The position numbers and the translations under genes were made by a program. A stretch of 64,000 nucleotides of DNA from Geothrix sp. (GTDB lineage: Bacteria; Acidobacteriota; Holophagae; Holophagales; Holophagaceae), in NCBI GenBank assembly GCA_030681515.1, contig JAUXSE010000022.1:22408-86407 (forward strand). Reading direction: 5' to 3'. Under the pieces are notes generated by a model. The model was not told the DNA's origin. It saw nothing but the letters and a program-made list of their open reading frames with translations, and made no database searches. How positions within the stretch are numbered: position 1 is the first letter of the stretch; each line of letters opens with the position of its first letter. This document shows positions 51,950-61,571 of this stretch, piece by piece.

Positions 51950-53257
51950 ATGGGGGAAATCAGGAGCATGGCCCCGCACCAATCCGAGGTCGCCAGGACG
52001 CCCATCAAGGGCATCCTCCTGGCGGTATTGATGGTGATCATCCTGAGTGGGGCCCTGCCCATCTTCTCCTACTTTTTCCGCAGCCTCACCTGGCTCATCT
52101 GGATCGCCATCTTCGGGATCATCTACCGGTTCTCGAAGGAACTCCCCCTGCTGCGCCTGATCAGCCCAGCCGGACCCTACCTGATCTGGCTCTTCTTCTA
52201 TCTCATCTGGGCCCTCATCGTTTCACCCAACACGAATCTCGCCTACGCCTTCAAGGTCGCCTTGACCACCACCACCCTCGGTCTATGCATGGCCATCCTC
52301 ACAGCCAAGCCTGTTTACCTGAGGACCTTCGCCAGCGCCGTCCAGTTCGCCGTGATCGGGAACGTAATCACACTCGTCTTGATCCTTTGGTCTGCGAAGT
52401 TCGCGGCCCTCGTACAGACCGTGGCCCCGCGCGCCGACACCTTCCAGGTTGGCATCACCCGTTTCGGGGGGTTGTGGGGCAATCCGAACATGGCGGGATA
52501 CATTTGCCTGGTCGCCACCATCCTGTCGGTCCTGGCCATTCCCTGGATCGCATGGTTGGGCCGGTTGTCCTGCCTCCCGCTCCTCTACCTCGCCGAGAGC
52601 CGGAAGTCATTGATCCTGTATGTTCTGATTCTTCTCCTGTACCTGGTGGTGGTCCAAAGGCGGAATATCAAGTTCTGGCTGGTGGCGCTTTCCGCAGTGT
52701 TCTTTCTATCCATGGCCTTCGTCCTGAATGATGGACTCCGGGCCAAAGCCCATTCGGTGTCGAAAAATCCGGCGGTTTCACGCCTCACGGATCTGAGCGA
52801 GGAGGCTACCACCCAGAGCGGCGGTGAAACGCGCCTCGCTCTGCTCCAGCAATGGACGACCGTGCTGTCCGCGGCCCCATGGTACGGCTATGGGCTGCAG
52901 GCGATGGCCGGGGCAATCCACGACGAAAAGAATCCCGAGAAGGTGGTGAGCAAAGGGCTCTTCCCCTTGGGTACCCACAACACCTACCTCGGCCTACTGG
53001 TCGAAGTGGGTCCCGTGGGATTCATCGGATTCATCCTGGTGATGCTCTATTACGCCAGATTGTGCCTGGTCACCCCTGTGGATCCCATCGCCCGGTGGGT
53101 CCTCATGTCCTTCCTGCTTTGCAATGGCATCATCCTGTTCGTCAGTCAGGATCACCTCTTCTGTTTCGAAGGAAAAATCGCATTCACCCTGTTCTTCCTC
53201 CTGCCGTCCAGCCCGGGGCTGCGGCAGATGGGGCGGTGGCGGACCGAATCCCCATGA
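51950..53257 (+). CDS. O-antigen ligase/polymerase-like protein (Wzy type)
   Basis: 435 residues, highly hydrophobic with about ten transmembrane helices. The pattern FGGLWGNPNMAGYICL and, after a large periplasmic loop (GETRLALLQQWTTVLSAAPWYGYGLQAM), GTHNTYLGLLVEVGPVGFIGFIL is the Wzy_C signature of O-antigen ligases and polymerases. It probably polymerises the lipid-linked repeats on the periplasmic side. ATG 51950 is preferred, with GGAGG four bases ahead; in-frame ATGs at 51929 and 51968 exist. It lies about 100 bp after the sugar transferase. Confidence 0.9.
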   Translation: MGEIRSMAPHQSEVARTPIKGILLAVLMVIILSGALPIFSYFFRSLTWLIWIAIFGIIYRFSKELPLLRLISPAGPYLIWLFFYLIWALIVSPNTNLAYAFKVALTTTTLGLCMAILTAKPVYLRTFASAVQFAVIGNVITLVLILWSAKFAALVQTVAPRADTFQVGITRFGGLWGNPNMAGYICLVATILSVLAIPWIAWLGRLSCLPLLYLAESRKSLILYVLILLLYLVVVQRRNIKFWLVALSAVFFLSMAFVLNDGLRAKAHSVSKNPAVSRLTDLSEEATTQSGGETRLALLQQWTTVLSAAPWYGYGLQAMAGAIHDEKNPEKVVSKGLFPLGTHNTYLGLLVEVGPVGFIGFILVMLYYARLCLVTPVDPIARWVLMSFLLCNGIILFVSQDHLFCFEGKIAFTLFFLLPSSPGLRQMGRWRTESP

Positions 53258-53308
53258 GCCGCCAGCCCTCCCCTTCCCCTGAATCCCCAGCAGTAAAAGG
53301 ATGACGTC

Positions 53309-54307
53309 ATGCGAGTGGGTCTGTGCGACAGGATGACCGGAGAATGGTTCAAGGAATTCGCACGCTCCAGTGATGCCCTGGGCCTGGATCATGGGCCCAT
53401 CGCCATCGGTGCCGATGACTGGATGGACCAGTTGGAAGGAGTGGATATCTTCGTCTGGCGTCTCATCATGAGCGACCCCAGTTGCATGGCCGAAGCCCGC
53501 GCCAAGATCCCGATCCTCGAGGCCATGGGCATACGCTGCTTCCCCAACGCGAAGATGCTCTGGCTTTACGACGACAAGATCCGGGAGACCTTTTTTCTTC
53601 GGCAACACGGCTATCCGATGCCCCGCACCTGGATCTTCTTCGACTGGAAATCCGCCATGGACTTCGCCGCCGGGGCTTCCTATCCCCTCGTGGCCAAATC
53701 CCACTGCGGCGCCTCCTCCGGTGGGGTTGAATGCCTCAATTCCCCGCGGGAGGCGCAGCACCTCCTGAACCGGGTGTTCCGGAAAATGTCCCTCTGGGCG
53801 ACGCTGCTGGAGAACTACTACGACATCCCCCGTCTGGCCAAGGGGGACATCCTCGTGCAACTGAAGTCCAGGTACCGGAACTCATGGCCGCGCTACGCCT
53901 ATTTCCAGGAATACCTCCGCGTTGACCGGGACTGGAGAATCACGACCCTGGGAAGGGATCTCGTATCGGTCTTCACCCGCAAGAACAGGCCAGACGACTT
54001 CCGCGCCAGCGGCAGTGGCATCTGGGAAAAGGTGGACGCCCAGGATCTCCCGGCAGAAGCCTGCGATCTGGCCCTGAACATCAGCAACGGCCACCGGTTC
54101 ACGAGCATGACCTACGATTTCATGAGAAACGGCGACCGTTGGGTGATCGGAGAACTCTCCTACGCCTTCCTGCTCAACGCGGTGTACTCGGACACCCTCT
54201 TCAGACGGGAGCCGGGGGGCTTTGTGCGCGCGGGATCCATCCCCATCGGAGAAATGCACCTCCAAGCGGTCATGAACCAGACAGCCGGGGTGGTGGATGC
54301 CCGTTAG
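53309..54307 (+). CDS. ATP-grasp ligase-like protein
   Basis: 332 residues. The order is that of RimK/carbamoyl-phosphate-synthase-type ATP-grasp proteins: MLWLYDDKIRETFFLRQHGYPMPRTWIF, then YPLVAKSHCGASSGGV (ATP-binding lysine and glycine loop), YFQEYLRVDRDWRITTLG, and a C-terminal metal region (VIGELSYAF). Such enzymes join a carboxylate to an amine through an acyl phosphate, so this one may attach an amino acid to an uronic acid residue of the polymer. AAAGGA precedes ATG 53309. Its 3' end overlaps the flippase start by 11 bp. Confidence 0.82.
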   Translation: MRVGLCDRMTGEWFKEFARSSDALGLDHGPIAIGADDWMDQLEGVDIFVWRLIMSDPSCMAEARAKIPILEAMGIRCFPNAKMLWLYDDKIRETFFLRQHGYPMPRTWIFFDWKSAMDFAAGASYPLVAKSHCGASSGGVECLNSPREAQHLLNRVFRKMSLWATLLENYYDIPRLAKGDILVQLKSRYRNSWPRYAYFQEYLRVDRDWRITTLGRDLVSVFTRKNRPDDFRASGSGIWEKVDAQDLPAEACDLALNISNGHRFTSMTYDFMRNGDRWVIGELSYAFLLNAVYSDTLFRREPGGFVRAGSIPIGEMHLQAVMNQTAGVVDAR

Positions 54308-55739
54308 CGCTGAACCTCCACAGAGACCGGAGCCAGGCGGCACGGCTTCCACCCCGTCTCTGCGTTCGATGGTGGACAGGATCCGGGCAAAGTGGGTCAC
54401 ATTCACGACCGGCTCGGTGAACCGGAAGGTGTTTGGCGCGGCCATGGTCGTGGGAACCATGACCCTGGGCATCAAGCTCGTTTCCCTTCTCAAGGAATCC
54501 TTCGTGGCGGCCGCTTTCGGCACGGGGAACGCCTACGATGCGTTCATTGTCGCCCTGCTGGTGCCAACCACGATCGTGGGCATCCTTTCGGGTTCCCTCA
54601 ATGCCGCCCTGATCCCCACGTACATCGAAATCCGGGAGCAGGAGAACAGCGCGGCCGCCCAGCGGCTCTACACCACCATCCTCCTGTGGAACACCATCCT
54701 GCTGGTGGCGTTGACCCTGATCATGGCCGCCACGGTCCGTCACTGGCTTCCCATCATCGCATCCGGGTTCGACCCCCCCAAACTGGCCCTGGCCCGGAAC
54801 CTCCTGCTCTGGTCCTTGCCCATCGTCATCCTGACGGGATTCTCCACCACCTGGGGCGCCCTGCTGAACGCTGGCGACAAGTTCGCCCTGGTGGCCATCG
54901 CCCCCGTCCTCCAGCCCCTGGCCATCATCCTTGGCCTTGGCCTGTTTGGCAGGTCCTGGGGCATTTACTCCCTGTTGGGAAGCACCATCCTCGGTGTACT
55001 GCTCGAGACGGTGCTTCTGGGCCTGGCCCTCGCCCGGCGGGGCCACTCTCTCATGCCACGCTGGTACGGGATGACGCCCGCCTTCCTCAAGGTGCGGGCT
55101 CAGTACGGCGCCTGCATCGCGGGATCCTTCATGGTGAGCGGCATGGGCCTGGTGGACCAGGCATTCGCGTCCACCCTCGGCCCCCGGAGCAATTCGTCCT
55201 TGAACTACGGCAGCAAGCTGGTGGCCCTGGTCTTGTCTCTGGGGGCGATGGCGCTGGGAACCGCCATCCTGCCCCAGCTGTCCCGGATGGTGGCCCTGAA
55301 GAACTGGACGGGCATCCGGCGATTCCTCCGCTTCTACTCCAGGGTCATCCTGGCCGTGACCATTCCTGCGAGCCTGATCCTCATCCTGATATCCGGTTTT
55401 CTTGTCCGGATCATGTACCAGCACGGCTCGTTCAACGAGGCGGACACGTCCCTGGTGGTCAAGGTCCAGATCTTCTACCTTCTGCGGATCCCCTTCTCCA
55501 CCTGCCTGGTCCTGGTCACGCGCACCCTCACCGCCCTCAGGGCGAACCATATCCTGCTGTACATGTCCTTCGGAAGTTTCACCCTCAATGCCGTCCTGGA
55601 CTATCTCTTCATCCAGAAATTCGGGATCGCCGGCATCACGTTGTCCACTTCCGCCTGCAGCGTGGTCATCCTTCTCACCCTGAGCGTGGCGATGTACCGG
55701 CTATTGGACAAGAGATCCGCGGAGGAGCCCGCATCATGA
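54297..55739 (+). CDS. MurJ/MviN-like lipid-linked oligosaccharide flippase
   Basis: 480 residues with about fourteen transmembrane helices. The N-terminal part KVFGAAMVVGTMTLGIKLVSLLKE and FGTGNAYDAFIVALLVPTTI is diagnostic of the MurJ branch of the MOP superfamily. Later come SFMVSGMGLVDQAFASTLGPRSNSSLNYGSKL and the IMYQHGSFNEADT motif. In a polysaccharide locus it most likely replaces Wzx, flipping the undecaprenyl-linked repeat unit to the periplasm. A hydrophilic 40-residue N-terminal extension (Pro-rich) is present. It overlaps the ATP-grasp gene. Confidence 0.9.
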   Translation: MPVSAEPPQRPEPGGTASTPSLRSMVDRIRAKWVTFTTGSVNRKVFGAAMVVGTMTLGIKLVSLLKESFVAAAFGTGNAYDAFIVALLVPTTIVGILSGSLNAALIPTYIEIREQENSAAAQRLYTTILLWNTILLVALTLIMAATVRHWLPIIASGFDPPKLALARNLLLWSLPIVILTGFSTTWGALLNAGDKFALVAIAPVLQPLAIILGLGLFGRSWGIYSLLGSTILGVLLETVLLGLALARRGHSLMPRWYGMTPAFLKVRAQYGACIAGSFMVSGMGLVDQAFASTLGPRSNSSLNYGSKLVALVLSLGAMALGTAILPQLSRMVALKNWTGIRRFLRFYSRVILAVTIPASLILILISGFLVRIMYQHGSFNEADTSLVVKVQIFYLLRIPFSTCLVLVTRTLTALRANHILLYMSFGSFTLNAVLDYLFIQKFGIAGITLSTSACSVVILLTLSVAMYRLLDKRSAEEPAS

Positions 55740-55763
55740 GTTCCCAATCCACTCGGGGCCAGC

Positions 55764-56897
55764 ATGTCTAGCGCGAATATTCTCATCGGCGGGGACCTCT
55801 GTCCCGTGAATCGGTACCAGCCCCTTTTCACCGCGGGAAACCGGGATGCGATCCTGGGCCCCTTCGCCACCCGCGCCCAGCAGGCGGATCTGTTCGTGGC
55901 CAATCTGGAATGCCCGCTGATCCACAAGCCTTCTCCCATCCTGAAAACCGGCCCCGTGCTGGGCGTTCCCGTCTCCAGCGCCCGCGGCCTCCAGGCCATG
56001 GGGATCCACGCCGTGGGAATCGCCAACAACCACATTCTGGATCACGGTTTCCCAGGCCTCGCCTCGACCATGGAGGCCTGCTCGGCGATGGGAATCACCA
56101 CCTTCGGGGCCGGCCCGACGCTGACGGAGGCCAGGGGTATTCCCATCCTGGAAGTGAAAGGAATCCGCATCGGGCTGCTGGCCATGGCGGAACGGGAGTG
56201 GTCCATCGCCACTCGGACCACGCCAGGGGCCAACCCCTTGGACCCCATCGGATTCGTGCGCCAGATGAAGGACCTTCGCGGGGGCATGGACTACCTGGTG
56301 GTCCTTCTCCACGCCGGTTGTGAAGGCTGTGAGGTTCCCAGCCCCGGACTCAGGAAGGTCTGCCAATTCCTGGTGGAGGAAGGGGCCAATGTGGTGGCGG
56401 TTCAGCATTCCCATTGCGTGGGGTGCTACGAGACCTACCAGGGCCAGTTGATCGTATACGGGCAGGGCAATTTCATCTTCGACTACGATTCGCACGGGTA
56501 CAAGGGCAAGGAGGGAATCCTCATCTCGCTGGAGATCAACGAGAAGGGGGAAGCAACCTTCGAACTGCTTCCCTTCACCCAGGGAACCGCCCGTGCCGGG
56601 TTGATGAAGATGGCCCCCGGCGAGGAATCCACCTTCAGGGAGGCCCTGGAATCCCGTTCCGCCCTTTTGTCCCAGGAAGCCTCCCTGGAGGCAGCCTGGG
56701 AGGCCTACTGCCAGACCCGGAAACTCGCCGTGCTGAACGAGGTGCTGGACCATGGCAGGATTCTCCGCCGGCTGAATCGCAATGGCGCCATCCTCCGTCT
56801 GCGGGGGAGGTCCTACGCCAAGAACCTGCTCAGCATCGTCCAGAACGAATCCATCGTGGAAATGCTGAATACCCTGTTGCGGCCCATGCTCAAGTGA
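55764..56897 (+). CDS. CapA-family metallophosphatase-like protein
   Basis: 377 residues. The CapA/PgsA fold is visible from ILIGGDLCPVN, FVANLECPLI, GIHAVGIANNHILDHG, LLAMAERE, VVLLHAGCEG, VAVQHSHCVGCYETYQGQLIVYGQGNFIFD. The usual HWG of CapA reads HAG here. No signal peptide is present, unlike poly-gamma-glutamate CapA, which points to a cytoplasmic modification enzyme. Members take part in capsule formation; the reaction in glycans is not established. It lies 24 bp after the flippase. Confidence 0.88.
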   Translation: MSSANILIGGDLCPVNRYQPLFTAGNRDAILGPFATRAQQADLFVANLECPLIHKPSPILKTGPVLGVPVSSARGLQAMGIHAVGIANNHILDHGFPGLASTMEACSAMGITTFGAGPTLTEARGIPILEVKGIRIGLLAMAEREWSIATRTTPGANPLDPIGFVRQMKDLRGGMDYLVVLLHAGCEGCEVPSPGLRKVCQFLVEEGANVVAVQHSHCVGCYETYQGQLIVYGQGNFIFDYDSHGYKGKEGILISLEINEKGEATFELLPFTQGTARAGLMKMAPGEESTFREALESRSALLSQEASLEAAWEAYCQTRKLAVLNEVLDHGRILRRLNRNGAILRLRGRSYAKNLLSIVQNESIVEMLNTLLRPMLK

Positions 56898-56922
56898 ACC
56901 GATGCATCATTCAGGAGCCGGG

Positions 56923-57858
56923 ATGTTGAATCACGCCAATACTTCCAATGGGATCCTATCCAGAGTAGGCCAGATTCAGGATATCCGATTGGGTGGAAGG
57001 ATCCGGGTGGTGGAAACCTGGTACGACGACGAACCGGCGTCCTTTGAGGGTTTCGATCTATGGGTCTGCCATCAACGGCCCCAACCGGTCTCTCCCCGGG
57101 GATGGCTCTACTTCTATTCCATTCACATGGATCTCACCCAGACCCGGGAAGCGCTGCTGGCGAACCTGCATAAAAGCACGGCCAAGGCGATCCGGCAGGC
57201 CGAAAACCAGGAGTCCTTGTCCTGCGCCTTCAACACGGCTCCATCCGAAGCGGAGGTCGCGGCGTTCGTGGCCCTCTATGATGCAAGCCCTCGCACCCAC
57301 GGCCAGGACCCCATGGATAGGGGCCGCATCCAGGCGCTGCATCAGGCTGGCCTCCTGCATCTCTCCAGCGTTTCCGATGCGGATGGGGGGGTCCTGGTGC
57401 GGCACGCCCTGCTCAACCATGAGCACTCGAGCATCATCCAGATGTTCGTCCATGTGTCCAAATACCTGACGGCCAAGGATCCGGCCGAAGCCAGAGCCCT
57501 TGGCCGGGCCAATCGCTTTCTGTTTTTCCAGGAATTCCTTTTCTACAAGGAACAAGGGTATCGAGCCTACGACTTGAACGGGTGGTACGCCGGCGTCGAG
57601 GATGAAAAGCGCCTCCAGATCAATCAGTTCAAGGAAGGCTTCGGGGGCAGGATTCTCTACGGCTTTGAATGCGAGGAAGCCCTGAGCCCCCGGGGTCGGG
57701 TCTACCTGTGGCTCCGGGGGCTCAAGCAAAGGCTCTTCCAGCCGGAGAAGATGAAGGAGATCCGCCGTCGGCGCGAAAAGGCCCCGAGGCTTTCGGATGA
57801 AGGCGAGCCTTGGGCCAAACGCCCACCATCAGCGAATTCCGAACCAACCTCTTTGTGA
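56923..57858 (+). CDS. FemAB/GNAT-like acyl or aminoacyl transferase
   Basis: 311 residues. The central part reads like an acetyltransferase fold of the FemAB/GNAT-5 type: LLANLHKSTAKAIRQAE, VRHALLNHEHSSIIQMFVHVSK, and YRAYDLNGWYAGVEDEKRLQINQFKEGFGG (the late acyl-acceptor block). Such proteins add an amino acid or acyl group to amino sugars of surface glycans. ATG 56923 has AGGAG five bases ahead; ATG 56902 does not. The C-terminus is charged and probably disordered. It is the last gene of the rightward run and converges with a GT4 gene. Confidence 0.78.
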   Translation: MLNHANTSNGILSRVGQIQDIRLGGRIRVVETWYDDEPASFEGFDLWVCHQRPQPVSPRGWLYFYSIHMDLTQTREALLANLHKSTAKAIRQAENQESLSCAFNTAPSEAEVAAFVALYDASPRTHGQDPMDRGRIQALHQAGLLHLSSVSDADGGVLVRHALLNHEHSSIIQMFVHVSKYLTAKDPAEARALGRANRFLFFQEFLFYKEQGYRAYDLNGWYAGVEDEKRLQINQFKEGFGGRILYGFECEEALSPRGRVYLWLRGLKQRLFQPEKMKEIRRRREKAPRLSDEGEPWAKRPPSANSEPTSL

Positions 57859-57943
57859 TCTGAACACGCAGCGCATGCAGGGAGATGCCATTCATGCGAA
57901 GCCGGATGGGAGCCCAACTCTCTACCTGTATTGATAGGGTGGT

Positions 57944-57958
57944 CAAGCGTCTCGCTTG
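57944..57958. terminator. Small hairpin in the convergent gap
   Basis: CAAGCG-TCT-CGCTTG lies between the FemAB-like gene and the convergent GT4 gene. It is a short six-base stem without a T-tract, so it is at best a weak terminator. Nothing else is seen in 57859-57972. Confidence 0.3.
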
Positions 57959-57972
57959 TCGGCCCCCCAACT

Positions 57973-59112
57973 TCAAGGGGTGATTGGGTGAGGTGACACC
58001 CCCAGGAAGGAGAGAATATCCGCCGTAACAAGACGGACGTCGTATTTCTGCTCGGCCATCTTCCGGCCTTCCCCTCCGAAACGGGCGATCAAGGCAGGAT
58101 CTACGGCCAGCTTTTCCATGGCATTGGCCAGGGCACTCACATCGCCTACGGGGACGAGGAACCCATTGCGATCCTCGACAACCGTTTCCCGGCAGCCCGG
58201 GGCGTCAGTCGTCACCACGGCCCGCCCCATGGACATGGCCTCCAGCACGGAACGGGGCGTCCCCTCGCCGTAGGAGGGCAGGACCAGGACATGGGCCGCC
58301 GCAAGAACGGGGCGCACATCCCTGGCTTCGCCCAGGTATTCCACGGCACCCTCCTTGACCCAGGCCTCCAGCTGACGGCCCGTGATCCCATTGGGGTTCG
58401 AATCCAGGGCCCCCAGGATCCGGCAGCGGAAGGCGAGATTCCGCATGGAGAGGATCCGGCTGGCCTCCACGAACTCATGAAGGCCCTTGTTCCGAAGGAG
58501 CCGGCCCAGGAAGAGGAAGGTCACGGGCCCATCGGGCAACGGGGCCCGGGCGAAGTAGTCCAGATCCACGCCGGAGCCATGGATGATTTTCCGGGGCACG
58601 GTTCCGGGAAGCATCCCCTCCTGAACGAAAAAGGAACAGTCGTCCTGGTTCTGGAAGAGGACCCCGTGAGTCCTGGGCAGGGCCAAGCGGTAAAGCCGTT
58701 TGACCACGGCCCGGACCATCCGCTCCCGGAATCCCCGGGCCTCCCCCTGAAGGGTGGTCCCCCTTCCCGTGATCATGGCGAAGCGCCTGGGAACGAAGGC
58801 GCATCGGGCCGCGAGCGTCCCGAACACCACGGACTTCAGTTCGTAGGTCAGCAGAAGATCGAGGTGGAGCTTGCGGAAGAGCCTCCAGAGCCGGAAGAAG
58901 GTCCCTAGTTCCGCGAACGGATTCAGGCCCGTGCGGTCCATGGCGATGGGGACGAAGGTCGCCCCCAGCCTCTCCAGAGCCGCGCTGATCTCCGGGGTTC
59001 CCTCCGGCGCGATGCCGTAGGCCACATGGCCGGCCCTGGCCATTTCCGAAAGGAGATGCCCCCGGAAATTGACCAGGTCCTTGGCCTGGGTTCCCATGAC
59101 CGCGACCCGCAT
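57973..59112 (-). CDS. Family 4 glycosyltransferase (PglA/WbpL-neighbour type)
   Basis: 379 residues. The N-terminus [24 protein letters not shown] and LTYELKSVVFGTLAAR resemble GT4 enzymes that add GalNAc-type sugars. Then GRGTTLQGEARGFRERMV, FQNQDDCSFFV, the donor side FLFLGRLLRNKGLHEFVEA and VLVLPSYGEGTPRSVLEAMSMGRAVVTTDAPGCRETV. ATG 59112 shares one base with the upstream epimerase stop (TGATG), so it is translationally coupled in a three-gene leftward unit. A longer in-frame reading upstream is out of register with the epimerase and rejected. Confidence 0.92.
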   Translation of the reverse strand: MRVAVMGTQAKDLVNFRGHLLSEMARAGHVAYGIAPEGTPEISAALERLGATFVPIAMDRTGLNPFAELGTFFRLWRLFRKLHLDLLLTYELKSVVFGTLAARCAFVPRRFAMITGRGTTLQGEARGFRERMVRAVVKRLYRLALPRTHGVLFQNQDDCSFFVQEGMLPGTVPRKIIHGSGVDLDYFARAPLPDGPVTFLFLGRLLRNKGLHEFVEASRILSMRNLAFRCRILGALDSNPNGITGRQLEAWVKEGAVEYLGEARDVRPVLAAAHVLVLPSYGEGTPRSVLEAMSMGRAVVTTDAPGCRETVVEDRNGFLVPVGDVSALANAMEKLAVDPALIARFGGEGRKMAEQKYDVRLVTADILSFLGVSPHPITP

Positions 59113-60142
59113 CAGACCCGGGATGGGAGCGCCGCGAACCAGGGCACCAGTTCGTCCAGGCCCTCGGCCACGGAGTGGGTCGGTTCGTAGCCCAGCAAGG
59201 TCTTGATCTTCGTGAGGTCGGCCTGCGAGTGCCGGATGTCCCCTTCCCGGGGCGGCGTGTACTCGGGGTCCCGGGGCGACAGGTCCGTTCGGATGGCTCC
59301 CAGCCGTTCGGCGATCATCCAGTACAACCTGGTCAAGGAAGTGGTTCCGCCGTAGGAGACGTTGAACACTTCCCCCAGGGGCCCTTCCGGGGCCGTGCCG
59401 GCCAGGAGGTTGGCTTGCACTGCATTGGCCACAAAACAGAAATCCCGGCTGGTCTCCCCGTCCCCGTGGATCAGGCAGGTCTCTCCCCTGGTGAGAGCGG
59501 CGATCCACCTGGGCATGACGGCGGCGTAGGGACCCTCGGGGTTCTGACGCGGCCCGAACACGTTGAAATAGCGAAGGCCGATGGGCTTGAAGCCGTAGGT
59601 GCGCCCGAAAACCGCAGCATAGCCTTCGTCAATGACCTTGCTCAAGGCATAGGGGGAAAGGGGATTGCCCGTGCGGGATTCCACCTTGGGAAGGCCCGGA
59701 TCATCGCCATAGACGGAACTGGATGAGGCGAAGACGAACCTGTGGACCTTGGCGTCCCGGGCGGCCACCAGCATGTTGAGAAAGCCATCCACATTGGACT
59801 GGTGGGTGGCGATGGGATCCTTTATCGAGCGTGGCACGGAGCCGAGGGCCGCCTGGTGGAGCACGATGTCCACCCCGGCGCACGCCTTGTGGCACTGATC
59901 CAGATCCCGGATATCCCACGGGTGGAACGTGAAGCGATCCCAGGCTTCGGGTGTGACCTTGAGGCGGACGCTTTCCAGATTGTGGGGGTTCCCGGTGGAG
60001 AAATTGTCCATGCCCACCACGACCTGGTCCAGGTCCAGGAGGCGCTGGAGGAGGTTGGACCCGATGAATCCAGCCACGCCAGTCACGAGCCAGGATTTGG
60101 GACTTGCTTTCAGCTCTTCGCAAAGGTCCAGATAGCGGCTCA

Positions 60143-60143
<1 letters not shown>
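59112..60143 (-). CDS. UDP-N-acetylhexosamine 4-epimerase (WbpP/TviC type)
   Basis: 343 residues, extended [18 protein letters not shown] (NAD loop), [43 protein letters not shown] and [17 protein letters not shown] (YxxxK) are the set typical of WbpP/TviC enzymes, which interconvert UDP-GlcNAc/GlcNAcA and the galacto forms. With the dehydrogenase just upstream it should yield UDP-GalNAcA. ATG 60143 overlaps that gene's stop (TGATG). Confidence 0.93.
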
Positions 60144-61417
<1,274 letters not shown>

Positions 61418-61571
61418 ATGGCTCCTTCAGTCGAAAACTACCGCGCTGTTTTCCAGGTATTCGAGTCTGATCACGATCATCCTATTGATTCCTTGGCCAC
61501 GATGTGAATATTTAGATTTTATTTCCGTTCAAGATCGAATCTCACCTGGAAAAACCACGCGATCCTGGGCC

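Noticed and set aside
57870..57900. Second sigma-54 promoter on the minus strand (TGGCAT...TGCA)
   Set aside because: The distance between GG and GC is one base short, and no gene start lies downstream on that strand.
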